64,000 nt of DNA from Dentipellis sp. KUC8613 (GCA_002286715.1 NSJX01000001.1:1096414-1160413); one strand, 5' to 3'. Positions 33,608 through 45,014 are shown, counted from the first letter of the stretch. A program made the numbers and translations. The notes: generated by a model from the letters alone, not told the origin.

Positions 33608-34761
33608 ATGCCCTCTAAATTCAACATCTTTCGCGCGTCTATCTACGGTCAGTGTACCCTTGTCTCACCATACCTGTCGCTCATATCCTCTGCAGCCTTG
33701 GTTCTCGTATGGAGTGTCGTCTGCCTGGCCATTGCTGCCCACTTCGAAACCATCCTTAGTGCTTCGGATTTGAGTGAGTGCCACTTTTCCTTTCTGCTGT
33801 GGCGTATCCTGATTTTGACGCTTTCCAGCGCGCTTTGTGCCGTTTGCTATCTTCGTCTCAAGCGCTAGCATCCTCATCATGCTTGCCCTGTAAGTGGCGT
33901 CCGTCTATAATTGCATCGAAAAGCGCTTACTACTATTACCTGTCTTAGTTCTGCGTTCAGTCTCAGAAGGAATATGAATCCGATTTCCACTCGCATCGAA
34001 CTGGCATGCTTGGGATTGGCAGGCACGTTCTGGCTCGGTGAGTTTTGCGTGACCTTCTCCATAGAATGCGCGCTGAGATGTCTCGCAGCACTCGGAGCAT
34101 ACCTTGCGTCGTCGGATTCAGAAACGGCCAACGTGGAGTGCTTCGCGTCTGACGCGGATACAGAGCCAATCGATGGCGGTTGTGAGTACAGCGGGATTTT
34201 TAAAAGGCGTTTGGCAAAACTGACTCCGATTATCAGTCTCGACAGAGACCTACCAAGCACAGTATCGAGTTCTGGAGGCATTTGCCTTGTTTAATGTAGC
34301 CCTCGGTACGTCGCAGCAGTGTTCTGTGCTGAAGGTGTTGTTAAGTCTTGTCTGCAGTTCTGGGATTCCTATTCTTGCTCTTCGGTCTTGCGATGCGCCA
34401 TTATCTCATGGGTCGCAAGCAGGTCTGGATGACGCCTGTAACGTCTTACGATTGGTTCGGAAAGGGTTCCAAGCCATCATCCAGACTTCCGCCACCGGTA
34501 ACCGCCCGTGTCGAACGTGGAAGGTCGAAGTCCCGGTCTGCTCCCGCACCTGCTGTCCCTCAGACCATGAAGCGACAGTACAGCGAGAAGGATAAACGGG
34601 CTGGCACCGTCACTGTCAAGCCAGTGCGCGACCAGACGTATATTGTCGACATGCCGACAACTGCGCGCAAGCCCTCCGCTTCACGACCCACCAGAACGAC
34701 TCGCACAACGGAACGTTACAAGCCCGATTATTATCGCAGAGATGCCTCACCCAGGCGGTGA
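33608..34761 (+). CDS. Four-helix membrane protein, MARVEL-like (copy 1)
   Basis: Seven exons joined in frame, with introns at about 33649-33695, 33773-33828, 33892-33948, 34039-34085, 34183-34236 and 34307-34357. The protein, about 280 residues, starts MPSKFNIFRASIYA. Four hydrophobic helices follow: LVLVWSVVCLAIAAHFETIL, FVPFAIFVSSASILIMLAL, IELACLGLAGTFWLALGAYL and AFALFNVALVLGFLFLLFGL. The loop before helix 4 has a Cys and acidic residues (NVECFASDADTEP), as in MARVEL proteins. A long cytosolic tail is basic and Ser-rich (SKSRSAPAPA to DYYRRDASPRR). MARVEL proteins act in membrane apposition and trafficking; function here is inferred from topology. An in-frame upstream ATG at 33512 would add 32 residues. 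Copy 2 follows 500 bp downstream. Confidence 0.82.
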
Positions 34762-35261
34762 ATATTTACGATTTTTCCACGTATCTAACAGGAAGGGTGG
34801 AGCAGTGACTTCAGACCTGTACGATTACACACGCTGCTGTATTACGGTTATTTTATGTATGGTATGAAATCCAGGGTCCAATACAGGCTTTTCTGGTTGT
34901 ACGATTTACTGGATTCGGTGTGCTGTGCTTGCTGATATTATCTGGTGCAACGTTCCAAGCCTCGCTGCTGTGGTCGTGTCCTGAATGAAGGGAGATTCCG
35001 GAGAAAGTATCAGATATCGAGATGACGAAATGATTCTGAACCCTCGGGATGGAGTACACGTGTTGTTACTGCTAGTACCTGGACCTCACGTGCAGGCAGT
35101 GTTCGCTTCCAGAGCGTGTTGCTTATAACCTCTGGAGCCTCACGGTGTCCGTCCCGTATCCTGTCTGCTCTCCACCGGTATCACCCCCTTTTCACGACGC
35201 TGACAAGAATTTTCGAAATTTTGACGATCTCGCTGTCGATATCTGTATCTGATCCACGACC
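34762..35261. other. Intergenic between MARVEL-like copies 1 and 2
   Basis: 3' end of copy 1 and upstream region of copy 2, both on the + strand. Nothing further supported. Confidence 0.45.
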
Positions 35262-36368
35262 ATGACCTACACCTTCCGGAATCTCCGAATCGCGGGCTAC
35301 GGCAAGTTTGACGCGTTTGACAGGCTCTGGCATCCACTGAACTTCGTGTCCGTGCATAGTCTCCGTGTTCCTTCTCACAGGCACGGTTCTTGGCCTGTCC
35401 GCCTACTTTGCGGCCATATTTCTCCCGAAGCTGCATCGTGAGTGTGCAAATGCTCCATCGTTGTTCACGATGGTCTAACGTGCCCCACTTCATCTAGATG
35501 ACTTTACGATATTCTCCCTGGTCGTGTCGGCGTGGACACTATTCATATTTACAATATTGTGGGTTGCTATACATTACAATCGCATATCTGATACTGACAT
35601 CCATGTAGGTTAATATCATCGCAGCCTAGAATAGAGGCGTTGATGTTATTCATAACAGCATCCCTATGGCTCAGTGAGTTTGGGTATTCGTCACGTCAGG
35701 CAACTTATTCTGATTTCTTGCAGCTATGGGGGCATGGTCTGTGTACGTGCGCTTTTGACTGACTCTATGCCAACGTGCAACTTACAATGTATACAGAGAT
35801 ATGATCGGCCACGTTGAATGCTTCGGTTTGACTGGGCAAACGCCTACAAAGAATGGGTTTAGTGCGTCGACTTTTTGTCCCGACAAGCGCTCTACTGAGA
35901 ACTTGTTGAACAGTTTCTGCTAAATCATATTGCTACGACTTCAAAGTTATCGAGGCGTTCTCTTGGATGATTTTTGTCCTTCGTCAGTATTTCACCGTGC
36001 TCTCCTGAAGGATCTCCGCTGATATGTGCAATCACTCAGTCACCTTCTTCCTCATATTCGTTATCCAGCTGGCGAACCAATCACAGATCATGGGGCGTCC
36101 CTTCATCTGGAGGGAGGACATCAATGACTTGCCTTGGTTTGGACAGGCACCTGGTTACCCCGGGCTTCCCTATTCGTCCGGCTACCAGCAATACCCATAC
36201 AGTCAGATGGGTATGCCTATGGGTGGCATGCCCATGGGCGGTATGCCCTGGAACATCGGCGGCAACTACGTGCACCAGCAGCCCGGCCACTCCATCGTGA
36301 TTCAGCCGGGAATGAATGGCGCTCCCGCCCAAGTCACACAAGTTCCAGGCATGGTACAGGCCGTCTAG
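35262..36368 (+). CDS. Four-helix membrane protein, MARVEL-like (copy 2)
   Basis: Eight short exons join in frame from ATG 35262 (MTYTFRNLRIAGY) to the stop at 36368. Helices: TVLGLSAYFAAIFL, FTIFSLVVSAWTLFIFTILL, ALMLFITASLWLTMGAWSV and VIEAFSWMIFVLLTFFLIFV. A Cys-bearing loop (HVECFGLTGQTPT) sits between helices 3 and 4, as in copy 1 (NVECFAS). The first intron (35302-35380) has a GC donor (GCAAGT) rather than GT. The cytosolic tail differs from copy 1: WREDINDLPWFGQAPGYPG, then Tyr-rich and Met-Gly-Pro-rich repeats (MGMPMGGMPMGGMPW). Shared topology and the VECF loop argue for a diverged tandem duplicate. Partner and role unknown. Confidence 0.78.
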
Positions 36369-36751
36369 GAATGCGCCCCCGCGCGTACCTTCATCATACC
36401 AAAATCCCAACTATCTCCTCGATTACCCTGCGATACCTATTATTGGCGACTCTTGGCTCCTCACGTACGCCCATACCAAGCAGGACGGCGGATACCGTAT
36501 TTGTACACCAGCCTTACGATTACCATCTGTTGTTGTACATGGTGCGTTACGTCTAGAATGTATAAGCTATTGTGGTGCTTGCAATGCGCGAAAACCTCGT
36601 GGCCGGAGCTTGATAAAGATCCAGACGGGACCGCTCTGTGTCACGACACCGACGCCCCTCTTCTGCCAATCGTATCAAGCCTTACTTGTCTTCTCAATGC
36701 CGTTATTCAGGGATTCCCGACAGCACACTGGTCGCTCCGTCGCTGCAGGTG
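36369..36751. other. Intergenic between MARVEL-like copy 2 and the doubtful copy 3
   Basis: Holds the 3' end of copy 2. An ATG at 36697 could give an alternative first exon for copy 3 through a 55-nt intron (36748-36802), but support is weak. Confidence 0.35.
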
Positions 36752-37368
36752 ATGTCTCGCCACTCCATCCCCGCCGATTCACCTACTGAATGTCCTTCTG
36801 ATAGCCTGCGGAGCTGTGATTATCGCACACGGTATGATGCGGATAGTCCCTCATACCATTCGTGAGCTTCCATCACAATGCTTCTCCATTCATCCAAACA
36901 ATGAAGCGGCCCAGATGCTTTCACGTTGACCCAAACTTCCGTGGCGATGCTAGCCATCGCTTCCCTGATGGTCTTGTGAGTCTCTTCACGCGACCACGTT
37001 CGTTCATGCAGCCTATCGAGGATGTCTAGCATCGTCGCACACCATCGACGGAACGGCGAAGTTCTCTCGCAGTCCCAGGAAGAGCTCATCCTCGTGAGCG
37101 CGCTCGGGCTCTTTTGGTTTGGTAAGCGCCTCCCGTTTTTAATAAGGACCAATAGCCGAACGTGGCGTGGCTTCTAGCTGTCCTTATGGCGTGGCGAGCG
37201 ATGAATCAAGGCGGAGGCCCAGGCCAGGCGGGTGAGCTCAACGTCCCCTCAACCTCATCGTCGTCAGCAGGCCTACAACCCGAACGCGCCTTCACAGGAG
37301 GAAGACGACCCTGGCCGTGCTCCAGCGACGACTATTATTGCGTGGTCGAAGAATGGTCGTACTACTAA
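36752..37368 (+). CDS. Possible third MARVEL-like gene, diverged or decayed
   Basis: A frame-consistent model joins 36752-36831, 36907-36975, 37012-37131 and 37178-37368. Products include AFTLTQTSVAMLAIASLMVL and EELILVSALGLFWFAVLMAW, which match helices 2 and 3 of the neighbours in place and character. Helix 1 is missing from that frame: a perfect candidate (IHLLNVLLIACGAVIIAH) lies in the +1 frame of exon 1, has no start codon and does not join exon 2 in phase. No fourth helix or VECF-like loop was found; the tail is short and ends EEWSYY. It may be a decaying duplicate, or real with an exon structure I did not solve. Confidence 0.35.
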
Positions 37369-38069
37369 TCTACTTCCGGACGCGGCGGCATTCGGGGGCT
37401 GATGTGGAGACTTGCGCTCTTGTTATACCCGCCCTCATGGTTGATCCACGAGGCCTTCGCTCGGACGTGGCAGGGAACGGACATACGCCATCGGCATGCT
37501 ATATTCCCGATGCACATCTACACCATACGGCTTACTAGAGTATGTACATTGCAGTACCTCCTGTGGACATGTAACACAACGTGCGTGCATCATGCGTTTC
37601 GCTTGTAGATCGGAAGCAGGATGTGATTCCGATAAGGCATCGAGGGAGCGCTGCAGGTGCCGATGCATGCGCGAGCGATGCCTGAGCTTTCCACAGGAAT
37701 ATCGCTGTACTCGGCTGGACGATCGTGGTATTCGCGTGTGTATGTACAAACGGCGGCGCCGTAACGGCAAAACCCTGGCCATGACCTGGCCGGGAGGGCA
37801 TGAGTCCATAGAGACCGTGCGGACTGGTACTAGACCACCGGAGGAGGGGTCGGCGTCTGGACCTTGCCCCGTGATTGCGGGCGCTAATCTGGCGCTTTAC
37901 TGTACATGTAGGACTCACCCCGGGTGCTAACGTCAGGCCAACCACAGCTTGTCCGCGCCCATTGCCCACCAAACACCCTTTCTCGACTTCTTTACACGCC
38001 ACCCCTCTTCTACACATCCCTTCATCTCACAGGGTTATATCTGCACTCTCCCCAGCGAGCGCACACAGC
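37369..38069. other. Intergenic, about 700 bp
   Basis: Several overlapping open frames exist on both strands but none has splice support or recognisable sequence. The last 100 bp are pyrimidine-rich and fit the leader of the UBC8-like gene. Two CATG/GCATGC-like short palindromes near 37660 are not unusual. Confidence 0.4.
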
Positions 38070-38947
38070 ATGATAAGTCTCCTGTCCGGCTCTGTCTCGT
38101 ATTCCTGGGATCCTGATAGTCGTTTCGTAACTACAGTACACCGAAGCGCCGTATTGAGACGGATGTGATGAAGTTGTGCGTACAACGGTATTCTATGTGT
38201 AATCGTGAAGAGCCATCTCACCGTATGCCCCAGGCTCATGTCGGACTATGAGGTGTCCCTAGTCAACGATAGCATGCAGGAATTCTATGTTCGCTTCTAC
38301 GGCCCAGCTGAGAGTGTGTACATTCCTCTTTCTGAGAAATCACAGTAGCCTCATCGGTCTGGATAGCACCATTCGCCGGTGGCGTGTGGAAGATTCACGT
38401 CGAGTTGCCGGACCAGTATCCTTTCAAGTCGCCGAGCATCGGCTTCATGAACAAGATCTTTCACCCTAACATCGACGAGCTGTGAGTAGGTCAGCTGCGT
38501 GCATACTTTCCCACATTTACATGAGCATGCCAGAAGCGGGTCCGTTTGCCTGGATGTGATCAACCAGACGTGGTCGCCCATGTTCGGTACGCATGTGTGT
38601 CGTGTGCATTGTGCCCCGGTTGATAATCCGTGTGCAGATATGATCAATATCTTCGAGACATTCCTTCCGCAGCTTCTGCGGTATCCCAACCCGAACGACC
38701 CCTTGAACGGGGAGGCCGCAGCTCTTCTTATGCGTCATCCTCGGGAGTATGACACCAAGGTTAAGGGTAAGTTCACCCGTACCACTCCGACCAGCCCATG
38801 TCTTATCCGACCTTGACAGAGTACGTCCAACGCTTTGCGACTCGAGAGGCGGCGGACAACGCTGCACAGACCAACGACGAAGAGGAGGACGACGCGGAGA
38901 TGAGCGAGATCGGTAGTATCAGTGGCGACGAGGCTGCGGATTCCTGA
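38070..38947 (+). CDS. ubc8: Ubiquitin-conjugating enzyme E2, Ubc8/UBE2H type
   Basis: E2 enzyme; yeast Ubc8 works with the GID/CTLH ligase in degrading gluconeogenic enzymes. Six or seven exons: [70 protein letters not shown], then [16 protein letters not shown] with the catalytic Cys (codon 38547-38549), and [20 protein letters not shown]. The C-terminal tail is acidic ([15 protein letters not shown]), as in the family; stop TGA 38945-38947. The first exon is uncertain: ATG 38070 needs a weak donor after 14 nt (MISL..TPKRR); the common fungal start is [10 protein letters not shown]. It lies tail-to-tail with THOC5. Confidence 0.9.
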
Positions 38948-39366
38948 CCTGTTTCACGATCTCTACTTCTGCTTTGTGAGCCCCTCTTATCCACCTCTCG
39001 CTTTCCGGGCTTCCATTCATCTGGACCAAAGGACCAGAACTGCCGTTTTCCCGTAGAATTCTCTCGTTGGCGATACCCTGGTTCTGTCCAGTGGTTCTGT
39101 CCTTTTTCGATTTCTGCTTTTCCCCCCATCTCCTGAATTGTACCATCCATCCATTGCATACGTCCAACACACTTGTTAGTTGTCATTATATATCCATTGT
39201 ACTTCTTACTTGAACGGGCTCCTGTTGTTCTCTACAATATTATATTAGGTGTATATTCCGACAGACGTGCGACAGGACCCAGCGTGGCGGACCCCCAAGA
39301 ACTATAGATACAGGTATGACAATACAGAGATGAATGAAATGAAAGCTTGCAGGGTGCATCATGGCA
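38948..39366. other. Intergenic between convergent 3' ends
   Basis: Separates the UBC8-like stop (+) from the THOC5 stop (-). Both 3' untranslated regions; nothing else supported. Confidence 0.5.
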
Positions 39367-40154
39367 TTAGCTAGACGCGGAGGGGTTGGGTGTTCCTGAT
39401 GTAGAAACCAGTTCGTCGACTTTTTTGCCAATGTCAGACGCCATCTGGCAAAACAAACGTATTAGACTCAAGGAATGGCGCGTGTACGGGTAATTTCTGA
39501 CCTTGACGAGCGCGTCAATCTGCACCTTGACGCTATCCACCACAGCCGCCTTCGCCTTGCTCTCCTTCAGCAGCTCCTCCTTTTGCTGTGTCAGCTCCTT
39601 GGCGCGTTTTTCCAGCCTACGTGGTGATGAACACACGGTGTCCAAGATGGCAAGACGCGTGAGGCACGTACCGTTGGCGTTCGGCGAGTTCAAACCCGAG
39701 CCGGTTAAGCATGAGCTGGTGCGAGTCTGACATCACGGCGTCCGTGCGAGCCTCTGGAGGTGCGAGCTGCACGAACTCATCCACCGGGTACATGGGGATG
39801 TCTTGGTAGATCGACCTGCGGCGAGGATGAGAGACGGGTGGGACACGCGACGCAAAGGCACACGCACGCAAACTGACGGCACTTCTCTATTTCGCGCTCG
39901 AGGTGGCGCTTCTCGTAGAGGAGGTTCTGCAGGCCGAGGTGGGACTGATCCATGTCCTGCCTGGCGTCGGCTGTGGCCTGCTTGTGGGCGCGCGCGGCGG
40001 CATTTGCGGCGCGATTGAGGGCCTTGAGACGTGCGAAGAGGGCACCGGCGCGGATGTGGACTGCAGCAGGGTCCTTAGGGGGCGCGTCGGCGAGCTGGCG
40101 CAGGCCGTCGATGACAACGTCGGGGGAGGGCGGGCGGGGGAGAGAGTGGGCCAT
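39367..40154 (-). CDS. THO complex subunit 5-like protein (THOC5)
   Basis: THO couples transcription to mRNA export in the nucleus. Four exons on the minus strand from ATG 40154 to TAA at 39369-39367; about 210 residues. The diagnostic part is LGLQNLLYEKRHLEREIEKC, YPVDEFVQLAPPEA, then SDSHQLMLNRLGFELAERQR and LEKRAKELTQQKEELLKE, matching the THOC5 coiled-coil region in order and spacing. The protein is short compared with animal THOC5 (over 600 residues) because the large C-terminal domain is absent, as in many fungi. It shares a 178-bp divergent promoter with the glucose-6-phosphate dehydrogenase gene. Confidence 0.82.
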
Positions 40155-40332
40155 GAGTGGAACGTGACCGAGGAGAGAAAGCCGGCCGCGGACAGGTGCG
40201 GACCGATGACGGTGTGGGTGCGCTGTGAGTAAGCATGCGTCCTTGATCTTCTCAACTGCTCCGGTCCAAACACTACTTATAGTGTCAGTCCCCTTTCTAA
40301 GCTCTTATATCCACCGTCTTTCTCTACTCACC
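40155..40332. promoter_or_regulatory. Bidirectional promoter, THOC5-like / G6PD
   Basis: Only 178 bp separate the divergent starts. A pyrimidine-rich tract (about 40290-40330) precedes the G6PD start, a common fungal promoter feature. Confidence 0.45.
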
Positions 40333-42355
40333 ATGCCTTCCCATAAGAAATCACAGTCCGGCACCATCCCCTCAATGTCCAGCCACAACCACGAGCTCAA
40401 GGAGAACACCGTCATCGTCGGTGCGTTTCCTATCGCCGCCCTTGCTCCTCCACCCATTGAACTCGCTTCCAGTCTTCGGCGCCTCCGGTGATCTCGCAAA
40501 GAAGAAGGTTTGTTTACCCCGCACAGCTGCCGTTGTGTCTGCTCACATCGCGCCAGACCTTCCCCGCACTCTTTGGTCTCTATCGCGACGGCTTTCTCCC
40601 GACCGATGTCCGTATCGTCGGCTATGCGCGCACCAAGATGGACGAGGCAGAGTTCCACAAGCGCGCGACCTCGTATATAAAGAACCCCGACAACAACGAG
40701 GAAATCAGCCAGAAGATCGACACATTCAAGCAGATCTCGTCCTACGTCTCTGGTGGCTACGAGGACGACCCGTCTTTCCAGAATCTCGAGGCACATCTCC
40801 GTGATCTCGAAGCCAAAACACATAAAGGCAAGGAGCGCAATCGCCTGTTCTATCTCGCTCTGCCCCCCTCTGTCTTCATCCCTGTTGCTGCGCACGTCAG
40901 GAAGAACTGCTACAGCCCAGAGGGTGTCAACCGAATCATCGTCGAGAAGCCATTCGGCAAGGACACTGATTCGTGCCGCGAGCTGCTCACCGCTCTCAAG
41001 GAGCACTGGACAGAGGATGAGACGTTCCGCATCGATCACTATCTTGGCAAGGAGATGGTCAAGAACATGCTGGTCCTGCGCTTCGCCAACATCGCTCTGA
41101 ACGCGGCCTGGGACAAGAACTCGATCAGCAACGTCCAGATCACCTTCAAGGAGCCATTCGGCACCGAGGGTCGTGGCGGTTACTTCGACGAGTTCGGTAT
41201 TATTCGTGATATCTTGCAGAACCGTACGTGTCGTACCTGCAGACAGCAGACAGGGGGTGTCCTCATATCCCCCTAGATTTGCTGCAGGTTCTGAGTATCC
41301 TGACCATGGAGAGGCCCGTATCGTTTGCTGCAGAGGATATCCGTGACGAAAAGGTATGCCGCTTTTGATCGGCATCACGGGTACGCTTGTCTCATCCCAC
41401 CCTGCAGGTCAAAGTCTTGCGCGCTATCCCACCTATCGAGCGCAGCGACACTCTTCTTGGACAGTACGTCTCTGCGAACGGCAAGCCCGGCTACCTCGAC
41501 GACGACACGGTCCCAAAGAACTCGGTCTGCCCAACCTACGCCGCCACGACCCTTTGGATCAACAACCCAAGATGGGAGGGCGTTCCCTTCATCCTCAAGG
41601 CTGGAAAAGGCACGTCTTCCTTCTTATCGATCCGGTTCCCACCTGGCTTACAGCCGACGACCCTGCTCATTTCGCATTATTCATCCACTCTCGGTCTCCA
41701 CACCCGCGGATCCGCCATAACACGCGTCGCGTCCTCCAGCGCTTAACGAGGCCAAGGTCGAAGTGCGCATCCAGTTCAAGGACGTGACGCAGGGCATCTT
41801 CAAGGACATCTCGCGGAACGAGTTCGTCATCCGCATCCAGCCGTCCGAGGCCGTGTACCTCAAGCTGAACACCAAGGCGCCCGGCCTGTACACGCGCGCG
41901 CTGCCCACGGAGATGGACCTCACGTACAAACGCCGCTTCTCGGAGACGAAGATCCCCGAGGCGTACGAGTCGCTCATCCTCGACGCGCTCAAGGGCGACC
42001 ACTCGAACTTTGTGCGTGACGACGAGCTCGACGTCGCGTGGAAGGTACGTCATTATGCGTTCATGCACGCAGGCGCGCGTGCTCAATTTCGGCTTTGGCT
42101 TCGTGCATCGCGCATGACAGATCTTCACGCCCATTCTCCATTGGATCGAGGGCCAGGACGGCCCCCGCCCGAAGCCCGTGTCGTACCCGTACGGCTCGCG
42201 GGGACCGAAGGAGGTTGAGGCGTTCATCACGAAGTACGGCTTCAAGCGGACGCAGGAAGGATAGTGAGTATCAATGTGCCGACGAATGGGTCCATGAATA
42301 CTGACACGGTATCCCCCCAAGCCAATGGCCCGTGACGAACATGGCGAACCTGTGA
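40333..42355 (+). CDS. zwf1: Glucose-6-phosphate 1-dehydrogenase
   Basis: First step of the oxidative pentose phosphate pathway: glucose-6-phosphate plus NADP+ to 6-phosphogluconolactone and NADPH. ATG 40333 (MPSHKKSQSGTIPSM), stop TGA 42353-42355. The NADP-binding motif FGASGDLAKKK is a small exon of its own (about 40472-40507). The substrate-binding and active-site sequence RIDHYLGKEMVKN is at about 41029-41064. IVEKPFGKD, FDEFGIIRDI, YLDDDTVPKNS and QFKDVTQGIF also match the family. The last exon gives QWPVTNMANL. About seven introns. Length of about 510 residues is normal. Nothing is missing, so it should be active. Confidence 0.95.
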
Positions 42356-42876
42356 AGCATGCGATGACGCAATGTCAATGGCCACCATGACGAGTGCGGG
42401 TCCAAGTCCAAGTCTGAGGGCGCGATCTGGCGCGGGGTGCTCAATAGAACTCTGATACTTGTAGCTCTGTAGTCAAGCGGGGAGGTATTTTGTGGATCTT
42501 GTAGAACGCTGTAGAAGGAAACCCATTGTACGAATGAACAACAGGAAGTCGGTCTTTTGTCTCCATTATGATTATCGATTGCTGTGCATGCGAGCTCCGA
42601 AGTGTGTAAACGTAAACTCTAGTACATTGCCTTGCGATTAGTGAGGGAACAGCACTCAATGGGAGATAGGATAATACAAAGGTAAGATGGCAGGAATCTG
42701 AAACAGTGTGAAAGATGGTCGTAAATAGGGACACGATGCCCATGCGCAGTGAAAACGTGGTAAACAGAAAGACTACATGCAAAGGGATACATACAAGGAG
42801 TCACGATCAAAAACCGCATTATAGCGTCGACGTCAACATCATTAACCAGGTTAGCGTAAGTGCGTGAAGGGGGTCG
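42356..42876. other. Intergenic between convergent 3' ends
   Basis: Between the stops of G6PD (+) and the LON/RING gene (-). Low coding signal on both strands; presumably 3' untranslated regions. Confidence 0.5.
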
Positions 42877-45014
42877 TCAAGAAATTATACAGCCGCTCGA
42901 GAACCACCACTGGCTATTCAACTGCTCGATCCAGTAGACGACGAGGCGGAGCCGCAGACGGGGCGACTTGATCGGGAGAAGCTTGGCTTTCTCGACTTCG
43001 TCGATGGGAAGCACCTAGTCGGCGAGGTCAGCCTCGCCCCTCAGCGGAGACAAAAGTCAAAGTCAAAACGACAGAGACGTACCACGGCCATCCAGAAGCT
43101 GAAGTTGCTCGGGTCCGTGGGCATGGGGCCGACCGCCGTGTTGAGGCGCTGGACGACCCACGGAGCCGCGCCGCGCTGCAGCTGGTCTACAAATGCCCTA
43201 CAAATTTCCATGAGGGCTTCATTGCTGGGCACCGGGGGCAGCGCGGCGCTACGTGACGTGGAGCCGGCGGTAGACGAGGGTATTTCAGGCACGCTGGCCG
43301 TACCGGGCACTTGTAAAGCCTCGATGAGGCTCTCCTCTGTGTCATCGAACTCGTCCAGCTCTTCCTGGTAGTCGTCGATCCTAACAAAAATTTATGAGCG
43401 CGATGCGGCGCGGCGCGGGTAAGTTAGCGATGCGCACCTCTCGATTCTTCCAACCATGTACCCATCCAATGTACCGCGCTCCATGATGCGGAAACGATGT
43501 GTTCCATGGGTTTCGACGACGCTGCGCCCGTCCGGATACATACGGACGCGTGAAATCTTGAGCATGGTGCCGTACTCATTGCCCGTAATGCCGCCTGCGG
43601 ACCTTGGCATTATCATGCCAAAGCATGGGTCGGCAGACTCTAAACATCGTCGTAACATCAGCCGATATCTGAACAGACACATTGTCAGTACCGAATGACA
43701 AGAAGGTGCGTCAGAGACATACCTTGGCTCAAAGAAATGCAGGAAAGTCGGGATGCCAGGGAAGGACAGCTGACAAACAAAGATGGGGGTATCTAGCCGG
43801 GAATCTCGTTCCTCTTGCTCTATAATGCGTCCACGTTCGGCATACGAATCTGGAAAAGCCTTCAAGACTGTCATGATAGCCCAAGTCAATAAACGAGAGT
43901 GAGAGCCCTTGGCGGAAGATACTCACTGATGGAAAGTACGGTCTTATTATATGGATGCTCATGAAAGTAAGAGAAGCCTGGAAGGACCTGTCTGCATAGG
44001 GGACACTGTTGACTATGATCCAGCGACCGCTGGAGGCATTTCGCACAGAAGGTCTACGAGGGCCTGGATGAGTCGGGCTGCACAATGAGACAGGAAAGAC
44101 GAGCTGCTTACATGCTGACACGGTGTAGTAACGGGTTGGTATAGGAGCATGAAGCAGATCTCGCAGCTGAGCTCCGTGAGCAGTTCCTTCTCGAATCGGG
44201 CATCGGGGTCCAATGCAGGAGCCCCGGTGTCTCGGGAGTTGGTCGCAGCGGGGGGAATTTGCCTCCGCCGTCGCTTCCGAGGATGGTGAATAGAGGAGGA
44301 ATCTTCTGAGGACGTGCGAGGCCTAGGCCTTGTAGCAGATGAGCGGCTGCTAGTAGCGGGAGATGAGTCTAGATCGTCTGGGTGGGGGAACGGAAGGTTG
44401 GACGGATCGAACTCTTCGTCATCTTCATCGGTCTGCTCATCGCTGTCCACAAGTAAATCCGCAGCAGACTGGGACGGTGTGTGATTGTCGTCAGGGATAC
44501 GAGAGAGAAGCGTCAGAATCTTGTTGACAGTAACGTCTGTTTGAGAAAGTGAGAACGGTGGAAGAGGTTCGTCAGAGTCAGCGTTAGCCTCGGGATCTGC
44601 AGAGACTGGGATGTAGGTGACTTGGGAACCGGAAGGAATATTGGGGGGACTCTGAGGGGTAGGTCCATGGTAGGTGCAGCCCGAGACGGGACACTCGGGC
44701 TGCTGCACGAAGGAATCACTCTCGGAGGTGGGGGTGCCGGCGGGAATGGAGACGGAGGATGCAGAGCGACGGAGGTGACGGGAACAGACGGAGTGACCAC
44801 ATAAGAGGGTGATGGGAGTCACGAGGGGTTTGTTGCAGTAGATGCAGCGGAGAAGAGGAGTGAGAACGGAGGCCATTGGAGGTGAGGATGCATGGGGGAG
44901 GGGGGTGTTATGAGGCGACGAGGGACGATGGGAAGGGACGACGGGGGGAGATCGCTGCTGGGACGAGGTCTGGGCTTTGTCTGGAGGAATTGTGGAATGA
45001 GGGGGAGGGGACAT
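42877..45014 (-). CDS. RING-LON domain E3 ubiquitin ligase, LONRF-like
   Basis: Likely ubiquitin ligase with an N-terminal Cys-rich zinc site, a central RING and a C-terminal LON substrate-binding domain, as in LONRF proteins. From ATG 45014 (MSPPPHSTIPP): first site CIYCNKPLVTPITLLCGHSV with later CPVSGC, resembling a divergent RING; an acidic Ser-rich linker; a basic run (PRKRRRRQ); then a full C3HC4 RING, CEICFMLLYQPVTTPCQH, TFCAKCLQRSLDHSQQCPLC. The LON part is PIFVCQLSFPGIPTFLHFFE, YRLMLRRCLESADPCFGMIM, EYGTMLKISRVRMYPDGRS, ending WWFSSGCIIS at 42877. An in-frame codon upstream exists (frame open to 45251), but 45014 begins the first plausible protein. Target unknown. Confidence 0.85.

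Noticed and set aside
37496..38017. Overlapping open frames on both strands as a possible gene
   Set aside because: Cys/Arg-rich translations without splice support or recognisable motifs; more likely non-coding GC-rich DNA.
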